From assembly GCF_900101525.1 (NCBI RefSeq), contig NZ_FMZD01000019.1, positions 1-42,152 on the forward strand: a stretch of 42,152 bases of DNA, given 5' to 3'. The position numbers and the translations under genes were made by a program. Origin of the DNA: Marinilactibacillus psychrotolerans. GTDB lineage: Bacteria; Bacillota; Bacilli; Lactobacillales; Carnobacteriaceae_A. This document shows positions 16,577-24,233 of the stretch, in pieces (positions within the stretch are counted from its first letter, which is position 1; the number at the start of each line of letters is the position of its first letter). The notes beneath the pieces are model-generated. The model saw only the letters and a list, made by a program, of their open reading frames with translations. It had not been told where the DNA came from and made no database searches.

Positions 16577-18478
16577 ATGCAAATTAATGACTTATTAAGA
16601 AAAGACCTAATGATATTAGATCTTCAAGCAACTGAAAAAGAAGCTGCAATCGATGAAATGATTGGGCGCTTATCGGAGAAAAATGTTATTTCTGATAAAG
16701 AAACGTATAAAGAAGGTATCATGCAGCGTGAAGCACAAACCTCAACTGGATTAGGTGATGGTGTTGCAATGCCGCATTCTAAGAACAAAGCAGTAAAAGA
16801 ACCAGCAGTGTTGTTCGCTAAGTCTTCTAAAGGAGTAGATTATGAATCATTAGACGGACAACCAACGCATTACTTATTTATGATTGCTGCTCCAGAAGGC
16901 GGGAATGATTTACACTTGCAAGTATTAGCTTCACTCTCTCGTAAATTAGTTAACCCAGAAGTACTTGAACAATTGGATCAAGCGAGTACGCCGGAAGATG
17001 TACAAGCAATATTCGCAGAATCTGAAGAAGATACTAAAGAAGTAGCACCAAGTACAGACGGTGAGTCTGCAGATAAAAAATTCGTCGTAGCCGTTACAGC
17101 ATGTCCTACAGGAATTGCACATACTTACATGGCAGAAGATGCTTTGAAACGCAAAGCGGATGAAATGGGTGTAACGATACGTGTTGAAACAAACGGATCA
17201 GATGGCGCGAAGAATCAATTGACTGCGGATGAAATCCGTCGTGCAGATGGGGTCATTATCGCAGCAGATAAAAAAGTAGAACTTGCTCGTTTTAACGGGA
17301 AACACGTTTTACAACGTCCGGTTTCAGAAGGAATTAACAAATCAGAAGAACTAATTACTAAAGCGATGAATCAGCAAGCACCTGTATTAAGAATAGATGG
17401 GGATTCAACTGAAAGCAACGACTCAGAAGATGAAGGCGGAAGCGTCTGGAATACATTATATAAAGACTTAATGAACGGGATTTCTCACATGCTGCCATTC
17501 GTTGTTGGTGGCGGGATTATCCTTGCAATTTCCTTTATTGTTGAACAGTTTTTAGGAAGCGAACATGTTTTATTTACTTCATTGAATAGTATTGGTGGAG
17601 CGGCTTTCCAATTCTTGATTCCGGTATTAGCTGGATATATTGCATATAGTATCGCAGATAGACCAGGGTTACTTCCAGGTATGGCAGCCGGATTTATGGC
17701 AAGTCAAAGTGGTGCTGGATTTTTAGGTGGATTGATCGGTGGTTTCGTAGCTGGATATCTAATGAACTTTGTTAAAAAAATGCTTGCTGGAGTTCCAAAA
17801 GCATTTGCGGGGTTAAAAACGATTCTTTTATTCCCTGTATTAGGATTATTGTTAACAGGGATAGTAATGGTTTTGATTATTCCGATCTTTACAACAATTA
17901 ACGAAGCAATGATTGGGTTCTTGAATAATCTAGGAACTGGAAATGCGGTATTATTAGGCGCGGTTCTAGGCGGTATGATGGCAATTGATATGGGTGGACC
18001 TTTCAACAAAGCAGCCTATGCATTCTCTATCGGAATTTATACAGACACTGGTGATGGAAGTCTAATGGCTGCCGTTATGATGGGTGGTATGATTCCGCCA
18101 CTAGCAATCGGATTAGCTACATTCATCTTTAGAGATAAATTTACAGATTTAGAGAAACAGTCTGGCGGTTCTAATATTGTTCTTGGACTATCTTTCATCA
18201 CTGAAGGTGCTATTCCTTTCGCAGCAGCCGATCCCATTCGGGTTATCGGATCTTCCATTATTGGTTCTGCAGTAGGTGGCGGGTTAACTCAATTATGGGG
18301 TACTTCTATCCCAGCTCCTCATGGTGGGGCAATAGTTGCGTTATTATTAGGAGAGAACAGATTTTTATTCTTCCTTGCATTAATAATCGGTACAGCAGTT
18401 TCAACGCTGATTTTAGGGATTTGGAAGCCTAAAGTTGAAGGTACAAAGAAAGAAGCAGTAGCTAAGAACTTAGTATAA
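16577..18478 (+). CDS. fruA: PTS fructose transporter subunit IIABC
   Basis: A 633-aa fused enzyme II in the order A-B-C. EIIA (about 1-150) has the phosphorylated histidine in VAMPHSKN (His67). EIIB (about 167-265) has the phosphocysteine in AVTACPTGIAHTYMA (Cys176). EIIC (about 295-620) is the membrane channel, with IGGAAFQFLIPVLAGYIA and MAIDMGGPFNKAAYAF, typical of the fructose class. Linkers of about 20 charged residues separate the domains. It imports fructose as fructose-1-phosphate, feeding FruK. ATG follows ggaggag, which overlaps the end of fruK, and a terminator follows the stop. Confidence 0.96.
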   Translation: MQINDLLRKDLMILDLQATEKEAAIDEMIGRLSEKNVISDKETYKEGIMQREAQTSTGLGDGVAMPHSKNKAVKEPAVLFAKSSKGVDYESLDGQPTHYLFMIAAPEGGNDLHLQVLASLSRKLVNPEVLEQLDQASTPEDVQAIFAESEEDTKEVAPSTDGESADKKFVVAVTACPTGIAHTYMAEDALKRKADEMGVTIRVETNGSDGAKNQLTADEIRRADGVIIAADKKVELARFNGKHVLQRPVSEGINKSEELITKAMNQQAPVLRIDGDSTESNDSEDEGGSVWNTLYKDLMNGISHMLPFVVGGGIILAISFIVEQFLGSEHVLFTSLNSIGGAAFQFLIPVLAGYIAYSIADRPGLLPGMAAGFMASQSGAGFLGGLIGGFVAGYLMNFVKKMLAGVPKAFAGLKTILLFPVLGLLLTGIVMVLIIPIFTTINEAMIGFLNNLGTGNAVLLGAVLGGMMAIDMGGPFNKAAYAFSIGIYTDTGDGSLMAAVMMGGMIPPLAIGLATFIFRDKFTDLEKQSGGSNIVLGLSFITEGAIPFAAADPIRVIGSSIIGSAVGGGLTQLWGTSIPAPHGGAIVALLLGENRFLFFLALIIGTAVSTLILGIWKPKVEGTKKEAVAKNLV

Positions 18479-18489
18479 TCATTTAGTTG

Positions 18490-18533
18490 AAAAAACTCGT
18501 CTTTCCTACTAAAAGGGGAAGACGGGTTTTTTA
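18490..18533 (+). terminator. terminator of the fru operon
   Basis: The arms aaaaactcgtctttcc and ggggaagacgggttttt pair across an 8-base loop and end in a T run, 12 bases after the fruA stop. Confidence 0.9.
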
Positions 18534-18543
18534 GTTTGAATGC

Positions 18544-18571
18544 TTGACTTTTTCACACAAACTAGTAACGT
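18544..18571 (+). promoter_or_regulatory. promoter-like element before pepV, shared with 20152-20179
   Basis: ttgacttttt, 10 variable bases, then agtaacgt. The same 18 fixed bases with the same spacing occur before the ATP-grasp gene. TTGACT looks like a -35; the -10 position is poor (taacgt at 16 bp), which may mean an activator-dependent promoter. Confidence 0.4.
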
Positions 18572-18640
18572 ATTTAAGGAGAAAGAAAAGAATATAAATA
18601 AAAGCAGATTTGGATAAAAATTTACATAAAGGAGAATAAG

Positions 18641-19996
18641 ATGAAAAAATACGTTACAGAGGCGATTAAAAAGGAAAGTTTGGTTGCGTTAGAAAGGCTA
18701 GTTAATATTCCTTCATATAATACACCAGTGGAGTCAAAACAGGGGGGCTTACCATTTGGAAAAGGAATTGATCTAGTATTAAAAGAAGCCCTCCAGTTAT
18801 GTGAAGAATTAGGTATGCAGACTTACTATGACCCGGAGGGGTATTATGGGTATGCTGATTACGGAGAAGGTAAAGAAACAGTCGGGATCTTATGCCATTT
18901 AGACGTAGTACCTGAAGGGGATGCCGCCAAGTGGAATACTGCCCCATTTGAAGCTACCGAACTAGATGGTGTCATCTATGGCAGAGGAACGCAAGATGAT
19001 AAGGGACCTACAATCGCAACGTTATATGCGTTTAAAGCACTAGTAGATGCAGGAGAAACCTTTAACCGCAAATTGAGATTCGTGTTTGGAACGGATGAAG
19101 AAAGTTTATGGCGTGGTATGGATAAATACAAAAAATTTGAAGACATACCTGATGTGGGATTTGTACCAGATAGTGCATTTCCGCTTACTTACGCAGAAAA
19201 AGGACTTTTGCAATTCAAATTGATTGGCCGAGGCTCTGATAAAGTGAAACTAGATTGCCCTGGAGCTCCTAACGTTGTACCAGCAACTGCTACTTATAAA
19301 GGTGATGAAAAAGAGTTATTAGCTAAGGCATTCTCCAAAGCAGGAAATCAGTATGAACTGACAGATGAGCAAATCACCGTACATGGAAAAGCGGTACATG
19401 CTAGTACGGCTTTTGAAGGCGTTAATGCGATTAATTTACTAGCTGCACAATTAGTCAGCTTTCAGTCTCATCCGACCATTTCATTTTTAGCAGAAAAAGT
19501 GGATACAGAAACAAATGGATTTAGTATTTTTGGTAAAATCAGTGATGCGATTTCTGGAGAACTGACTTTTAATGTAGCTTCTTTAAGCATAGATGAAAAT
19601 CAATCCGAAGTAATGATAGATATGCGAATTCCAGTTTCTTTTACTTCAATAGAACTAGTTAAACAATTAAAAGAAGTTGCAGGAAATTATGGATTGAAAT
19701 TTCAGAAGTTTGATGAGCTTCCCTCGCTTTATGTCCCTAAAGAGAGTTCACTAGTGAAAACGTTAATGGACATTTATAAAGAAAAAACAGGAGATCTAAA
19801 AGAGCCTATGACTTCTGGAGGGGCTACTTACGCTCGCTCAATGCCGAATATGGTAGCTTTTGGCGCACATTTCCCAGGAAGTCCGAGTTTAGCTCATCAG
19901 GAAAATGAAGGAATAATAGTAGAAGAACTATATAAAGCGATGGATATATATGCAGAAGCAATTTATCAGTTATGTTGCAAAACAAGTTTAGAATAA
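18641..19996 (+). CDS. pepV: dipeptidase PepV (M20 family)
   Basis: A cytoplasmic di-zinc dipeptidase that cleaves dipeptides with broad specificity. In this 451-aa protein the metal-binding and catalytic blocks are CHLDVVPEG (His, catalytic Asp), GRGTQDDKGP (bridging Asp), FGTDEES (catalytic Glu and ligand Glu), FVPDSAFP (Asp) and LAHQENEG (His). The KAVHASTAFEGVNA segment belongs to the lid or dimerisation domain. ATG follows aaggaga (18630-18636). It appears monocistronic, bounded by the fru terminator and a long hairpin. Length is slightly below the usual 465-470. Confidence 0.94.
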   Translation: MKKYVTEAIKKESLVALERLVNIPSYNTPVESKQGGLPFGKGIDLVLKEALQLCEELGMQTYYDPEGYYGYADYGEGKETVGILCHLDVVPEGDAAKWNTAPFEATELDGVIYGRGTQDDKGPTIATLYAFKALVDAGETFNRKLRFVFGTDEESLWRGMDKYKKFEDIPDVGFVPDSAFPLTYAEKGLLQFKLIGRGSDKVKLDCPGAPNVVPATATYKGDEKELLAKAFSKAGNQYELTDEQITVHGKAVHASTAFEGVNAINLLAAQLVSFQSHPTISFLAEKVDTETNGFSIFGKISDAISGELTFNVASLSIDENQSEVMIDMRIPVSFTSIELVKQLKEVAGNYGLKFQKFDELPSLYVPKESSLVKTLMDIYKEKTGDLKEPMTSGGATYARSMPNMVAFGAHFPGSPSLAHQENEGIIVEELYKAMDIYAEAIYQLCCKTSLE

Positions 19997-20026
19997 ATAG
20001 TTTAGTAATTACGGTGTGACTCTGCG

Positions 20027-20069
20027 AACTAGATGATTCCTTGATTAAATATCAAGGAATCATCTAGTT
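20027..20069 (+). terminator. 19-bp perfect hairpin after pepV
   Basis: aactagatgattccttgat pairs perfectly with its complement at 20051-20069 around a 5-base loop. It lies 30 bases after the pepV stop. No T run follows on the plus strand, so intrinsic termination is uncertain; transcript 3'-end protection is possible. Confidence 0.6.
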
Positions 20070-20151
20070 TGAGACGGGCTATAAAGAATTAAAGATAATG
20101 ATAAGGTATAATGAGAGTATGGAAATGTAACTGGAAAATGAAAGGTAACTA

Positions 20152-20179
20152 TTGACTTTTTTCCTATATCAAGTAACGT
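20152..20179 (+). promoter_or_regulatory. promoter-like element before the ATP-grasp/Mur ligase genes
   Basis: ttgacttttt, ten bases, agtaacgt: identical in fixed bases and spacing to the element at 18544-18571 before pepV. It lies about 270 bases before the ATP-grasp start, which would give a long leader. Confidence 0.4.
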
Positions 20180-20249
20180 GATAACTAAGATAAAAAATAA
20201 AACTATCTACATTAAATGAAAGAACTAGAGTAGATTAATGGAAGACTAT

Positions 20250-20418
20250 TTAACAGATTTGATAGAATGAATCTGTTGGGAACTAACTGTGCGAAGAAAT
20301 TGGTTCCAGTAGGAAATGAAGGAAGAAACCTGAAAGATGTTTACCAGATAACTACGATCTATGCTGAGAACATAGATCGCTTATGGTGCATAAAAGGAAA
20401 TATTATGAATGTAGGTGG
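20250..20418 (+). ncRNA. structured leader upstream of the ATP-grasp gene (candidate cis-regulatory RNA)
   Basis: Three successive hairpins: aacagatt/aatctgtt (20252-20259 with 20270-20277), ggaac/gttcc (20279-20283 with 20303-20307), and cgatctatg/catagatcg (20355-20363 with 20371-20379), the last possibly extended by flanking acca/tggt bases. The last hairpin ends 34 bases before the ribosome site, and no T run follows, so any control would be at translation or mRNA stability. I do not recognise a known riboswitch class. The rest of 20070-20250 is A+T-rich and holds no gene. Confidence 0.4.
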
Positions 20419-20423
20419 TTTAT

Positions 20424-21632
20424 ATGAATAACACATTTATTCCAGTAATTGTAGGAACGGATATTAATGCTTACTATATGTCAGCTTGCTTCCATGATGA
20501 ATATGGAATAAAACCTTATCTAATTGGAAAGATGCAAATGGGGTTTACGCATTATAGTTCAATCATTGAAAAGGTAGAACTCAGTGATCAACTAGATGAT
20601 CCAGCTCATTTTGTAGAGTTGTTAACTGCATATGCTGAAAAGATAAACAAAAAAGATAAACAACTAATTTTAGTAGGGACCAATGATCATTATGTCCGTT
20701 TGATTGTGGAGAACAAAGAAGCGTTATCTAATACTTTTGTCTTTAATTATTTAGAAGAAGATTTATTAAATAAGCTTCAGGATAAGAAAGAGTTTTATAA
20801 GCTAGCGGAACAAAAAGGTCTCACTATTCCCGAAACGAATTTCCACAAGGTTGGTGACCCATTTGATCTATCCATTTCTCGTTATCCGGTTATCATAAAA
20901 CCCGCAAATGGGATTGAATATTACCGTCATAAATTTATAGGACAAGAAAAAGTTTACAGAGTAAACTCTTATGAAGAAATCAAAGACGTAATAGAAAAGA
21001 TAGAAAACAGTGGCTATAGAGATAGTTTAATCATTCAAGATTATATTCCTGGTGACGATACTTTAATATGGGACTCTGTACTCTATGTTAATAGTGAAGG
21101 GAAAGCAGAATTGGTGACGTTTGGACAAGTAGCGCTCCAAGAACATGAAGCTACAGCAATTGGGAATTATACGGCAGTCATATCCCGATATAATAAAGAA
21201 GTCATGGAACAGTTAAAAGATTTTCTAGAAGATATAGGCTATAGAGGCTTTGCAAATGTTGATCTGAAATATGATGAGCGAGATAATCAGTTCAAAGTAT
21301 TTGAAGTTAATGTAAGGCAAGGACGTTCCAGTTATTATGCCACTCAAATGGGGTATAATTTAGCGAAGTTCTTAGTAGATGATATTATTCTCGCCAAAAG
21401 GAAAGAACTTGTATATGCGTATGAAAAAGTATTATTTACAATCGTACCCAAATATATCTTGAAAAAATACATTACCAACAAAGAAATAAATAATGAAGTC
21501 GAAATGCTGATAACTAATAAAAAAATGATGAATCCTTTGTTTTATAAAAAAGATAAATCAATTCTACGAAAATTATATTTGTTGGTTAGGCAAATCAGAT
21601 ACAATAAGAAGTATAAAAATGCAAAATGGTAA
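20424..21632 (+). CDS. ATP-grasp ligase, possible D-aspartate/D-glutamate cross-bridge ligase
   Basis: A 402-aa ATP-grasp enzyme. Visible features are IIKP (Lys159), QDYIPGDDT (about 205-213), FANVDLKYD and the Mg-binding KVFEVNVRQGRSS (Glu294, Asn296). The N-terminus FIPVIVGTDINAYYMSACFHDEYG resembles the enterococcal D-aspartate ligase that loads the peptidoglycan side chain. GTG 20415 is possible, but ATG 20424 has aggtgg at 20413-20418 and is preferred. A Mur ligase follows 32 bases later. Proposed role: forming an amide with an acidic amino acid on the stem-peptide Lys or Orn. No amino-acid racemase is adjacent, and other carboxylate-amine ligase functions remain possible. Confidence 0.6.
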   Translation: MNNTFIPVIVGTDINAYYMSACFHDEYGIKPYLIGKMQMGFTHYSSIIEKVELSDQLDDPAHFVELLTAYAEKINKKDKQLILVGTNDHYVRLIVENKEALSNTFVFNYLEEDLLNKLQDKKEFYKLAEQKGLTIPETNFHKVGDPFDLSISRYPVIIKPANGIEYYRHKFIGQEKVYRVNSYEEIKDVIEKIENSGYRDSLIIQDYIPGDDTLIWDSVLYVNSEGKAELVTFGQVALQEHEATAIGNYTAVISRYNKEVMEQLKDFLEDIGYRGFANVDLKYDERDNQFKVFEVNVRQGRSSYYATQMGYNLAKFLVDDIILAKRKELVYAYEKVLFTIVPKYILKKYITNKEINNEVEMLITNKKMMNPLFYKKDKSILRKLYLLVRQIRYNKKYKNAKW

Positions 21633-21664
21633 AAAGTTTATGACATTTATAGAGGAGTAAATTC

Positions 21665-23242
21665 ATGAAAATAGATACATTAATGGAAGTAATTGCTGTC
21701 AAAGATAAAAAGAATACAGAAGAAAAAGAGATTTCTAATATTACTTACCATTCCAAAGATGTTCAGAAAAATTCATTATTTGTCTGTATCAAGGGGTATA
21801 AGACAGATGGACATCACTATGCAGAAAAGGCAGTACAAAGTGGAGCAGTAGCCCTTGTAGTAGAGGAATTCATCCCTAGCTTGCAGGTTGCTCAATACTT
21901 AGTTGATGATTCTCGTCAAGCTCTAGCGGCACTCAGTGACCAGTATTTTAATCACCCTTCTAAAGACTTAAATGTAATAGGGATCACAGCTACAAATGGA
22001 AAAACATCAACTTCATTTATGACTAATGCAATTTTAGAAGAAAACAATTGGAAAACCGGACTTATGGGGACTGTCATGGTTAAATTCGGCGATACCTTGA
22101 TTCCGAGTATTTTAACAACACCTGAGTCGCTTGATTTGCATGAATACTTTGCGAAAATGCGTGACGAAGATGTTTCCCATGTAACGATGGAAGTCTCTTC
22201 TTCAGCATTAGATTTGAAACGGGTAGGAAATGTTGACTTTAATATCGTAGCACTGAATAATATTAGTCGCGAACACATCGATCTTCATGGGTCCTTTGAA
22301 GAGTATTATAATGCAAAAGCAAGTCTAATTAGAGAAGCTTCTGACGATGAGTTCGCAGTATTAAATTTAGATGATGCTCATTCAGCATCTCTAGTTGACG
22401 AAACTAAAGCAACTACGGTCACTTACGGTATTGAAAATGATAATGGACACCTATATTGTTCAGGTATTGACTTGTCCACAGGAAGAGGAACCTTCACAGT
22501 TCAGATCAAAAGACCTTTTCAAACAGTAAATGGGGATTGGGTTAAGGAAGCTTCTTTTGAAATAACCCTTTCAGTAGCTGGATATCACTCTGTGTACAAT
22601 TCATTGAGTGCAATTGCTATTGGTCTGATCAGCGGGGTTTCTATCCCAACGATTCAGAAGGGGATCAGAAATTTTAAAGGGGTAGAACGCAGATTCCAGT
22701 TTATCTATGAAAGTGATTTTAAAATAGTAGATGATCACTTTGCTAATGCAGGGAATATTGATGTTACACTTGAAACCCTAACTAAAATGGATTATAAGAA
22801 TTTACATCTCGTTTATGCGATTCGTGGAAGCAGAGGGGTTACTACTAACCTTGAAAATGCAGAAACACTAGCTAAATGGATTCCAGAACTAGGATTAAAA
22901 AAAGTAATCGTCTCTCTGAGTGAATCTCATGTAACCAGTAAAGACAGGGTAACTCCAGAAGAACTTGAAGCATTTGAAAAAACGATGGAAAAAGTTGGAG
23001 TAGAAGTTGAGTTACATCATGAAATGCCGGAAGCTTTGAAATCAAGTCTTGAACAAGTGGAAGCAGGAGATTTAATCGTAATGGGAGGGGCACAAGGAAT
23101 GGACTTTGGAGCTAAATATATTCTGAACCAGCTTGTCGAAATGAGACCCGAATTAGATGCAGAAGCTGTACTAGCACCTTTAGAAGAGAGAGTTGCTGGA
23201 ATAGATGAATCATTTTTAAATAAAGAAGATGTTAGTGAGTAA
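21665..23242 (+). CDS. divergent MurE-like Mur ligase
   Basis: A 525-aa Mur ligase. The N-terminal nucleotide-binding domain is canonical (ITYHSKDVQKNSLFVCIKG, TDGHHYAEKAVQSGAVALVVE), as are the P-loop GITATNGKTST (106-116), TTPESLDLH, MEVSSSALDLKRV, NISREHIDLHGS and the carbamoyl-lysine block YYNAKASL (Lys218). The C-terminal domain departs from MurE: the usual DYAHTP region reads DDHFANAGN (356-364), the amino-acid-specifying DNPR region is missing (SLSESHVTSKD), and the GKGHE region reads GGAQGMD (474-480). It probably uses a UDP-MurNAc-type or peptide substrate with an altered incoming partner. The start ATG has gaggag upstream. It is probably cotranscribed with the ATP-grasp gene. Confidence 0.7.
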   Translation: MKIDTLMEVIAVKDKKNTEEKEISNITYHSKDVQKNSLFVCIKGYKTDGHHYAEKAVQSGAVALVVEEFIPSLQVAQYLVDDSRQALAALSDQYFNHPSKDLNVIGITATNGKTSTSFMTNAILEENNWKTGLMGTVMVKFGDTLIPSILTTPESLDLHEYFAKMRDEDVSHVTMEVSSSALDLKRVGNVDFNIVALNNISREHIDLHGSFEEYYNAKASLIREASDDEFAVLNLDDAHSASLVDETKATTVTYGIENDNGHLYCSGIDLSTGRGTFTVQIKRPFQTVNGDWVKEASFEITLSVAGYHSVYNSLSAIAIGLISGVSIPTIQKGIRNFKGVERRFQFIYESDFKIVDDHFANAGNIDVTLETLTKMDYKNLHLVYAIRGSRGVTTNLENAETLAKWIPELGLKKVIVSLSESHVTSKDRVTPEELEAFEKTMEKVGVEVELHHEMPEALKSSLEQVEAGDLIVMGGAQGMDFGAKYILNQLVEMRPELDAEAVLAPLEERVAGIDESFLNKEDVSE

Positions 23243-23457
23243 ATTGAAAATCATCAGTAGGTTAAGTTAGCTGGCATAAACTGAAAGTAATAGCTGCGTT
23301 TTCATATAAATTGCTGCAAGACAAATCCTATTTTTTTAGAGGGATTATAGAACTTAAGGGATAGGGAATATGAACTATTCAATTATAAGCAAAATTATAT
23401 GAATAGTTAGAAATCTGGATCTTGTCCAAATGGATGAATGAGGGACAACTGAATAAG

Positions 23458-23507
23458 AAAAAAGTCAGTATAGAAGAGTTAACAATTTTATACTGACTTT
23501 TTATATA
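23458..23507 (+). terminator. terminator of the ATP-grasp/Mur ligase operon
   Basis: aaaaagtcagtata pairs with tatactgacttttt around a 15-base loop and ends in a T-rich run. The preceding 23243-23457 contains no gene; it has one further hairpin, aactattca/tgaatagtt at 23373-23408. Confidence 0.8.
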
Positions 23508-23532
23508 GTAAACTTTAAATACAATAGAAACC

Positions 23533-23561
23533 TTGACTTTTTTTGTTTACGGATGTAAACT
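23533..23561 (+). promoter_or_regulatory. copY promoter with a cop-box-like operator
   Basis: TTGACT (23533-23538) and TAAACT (23556-23561) are 17 bp apart. Between and over them is the perfect inverted repeat gtttac-ggat-gtaaac (23545-23560), which matches the CopY box TACANNTGTA at 9 of 10 positions. A bound repressor would block the promoter, consistent with autoregulation. Confidence 0.75.
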
Positions 23562-23604
23562 ATCACCAACAATAGTATCTAGCCATACAGAAGGAGAAGG
23601 TAAC

Positions 23605-24036
23605 ATGCAGGAAAATCAAATTACTGCTTCAGAATGGGAAGTCATGAGAGTTGTTTGGGCAAATAAAGAAACCACTAGTAAATATATTAGTGAAGTTTTA
23701 GAAGATAAAATGAATTGGAAACCAGCTACTACAAAAACGCTGATTGGTCGATTAGTAAAAAAAAATAAACTAAATACAATTGAAGAAGGCAGAAAATATT
23801 TATATTCACCTCAAGTTACTGAGCAAGAATCCATACAAGAATCTAGCAAAGAAGTATTAGAACAAGTATGTTCTCAAAAAAGAGGAGCTGTTCTCTATCA
23901 AATGATTGAAGAGACCACATTAAGTATAAAAGATATTGAACATTTGCAAAAACTTCTGGAAATGAAAAAACGATCGGCTCCTAAAATGATTCAGTGTGAA
24001 TGTACACCAGGACAATGTGATTGCTCTTTAGGTTAA
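23605..24036 (+). CDS. copY: CopY-type copper-responsive repressor
   Basis: A 143-aa protein of the BlaI/MecI/CopY family. The winged helix spans residues 1 to about 70 (TASEWEVMRVVW, NWKPATTKTLIGRLVKK). The C-terminus carries the CxCx4CxC metal site (Cys131, 133, 138, 140), which in CopY exchanges zinc for copper and causes release from DNA. The frame opens at 23533, but ATG 23605, preceded by aaggagaagg, is the proper start and leaves the operator outside the gene. A terminator follows; no copA, copB or copZ is adjacent, so its targets other than itself must lie elsewhere. Confidence 0.92.
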   Translation: MQENQITASEWEVMRVVWANKETTSKYISEVLEDKMNWKPATTKTLIGRLVKKNKLNTIEEGRKYLYSPQVTEQESIQESSKEVLEQVCSQKRGAVLYQMIEETTLSIKDIEHLQKLLEMKKRSAPKMIQCECTPGQCDCSLG

Positions 24037-24156
24037 GGTTATAAGGGCAGGTAGGAATGGATTTACGATATTTTGAATTTAGAATAGTTATATGCAAAAA
24101 GTCTATTTTATGTTCTCAAAGGGACCAGATAATGATAAATTATTATGATGTAAGAC

Positions 24157-24197
24157 AAAAAGCTGATCATTCTCAGAAGAGAATGGTCAGCTTTTAA
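24157..24197. terminator. bidirectional terminator between copY and opuAC
   Basis: aaaagctgatcattctc and gagaatggtcagctttt form a 17-bp stem with one G-T pair and a 4-base loop between convergent genes. A and T tracts flank both sides. Confidence 0.9.
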
Positions 24198-24233
24198 AAT
24201 TATATTAAGATCAAATGGAATTATGGGGAGGAA

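Noticed and set aside
17704-18009. Antisense 101-residue frame inside fruA
   Set aside because: It is the complement of hydrophobic membrane-segment codons and has no gene signals.
20107-20112. TATAAT as the promoter for the ATP-grasp operon
   Set aside because: No -35 is found at a suitable distance; the element at 20152 is a better candidate.
20355-20379. ctgaga in the hairpin loop, and acctga nearby, as part of a TPP riboswitch
   Set aside because: The conserved TPP elements are in the wrong order and the other required blocks are absent.
21952-22278. Antisense 108-residue frame inside the Mur ligase gene
   Set aside because: No ribosome site or family motif, and the sense strand encodes a clear conserved protein; a shadow frame.
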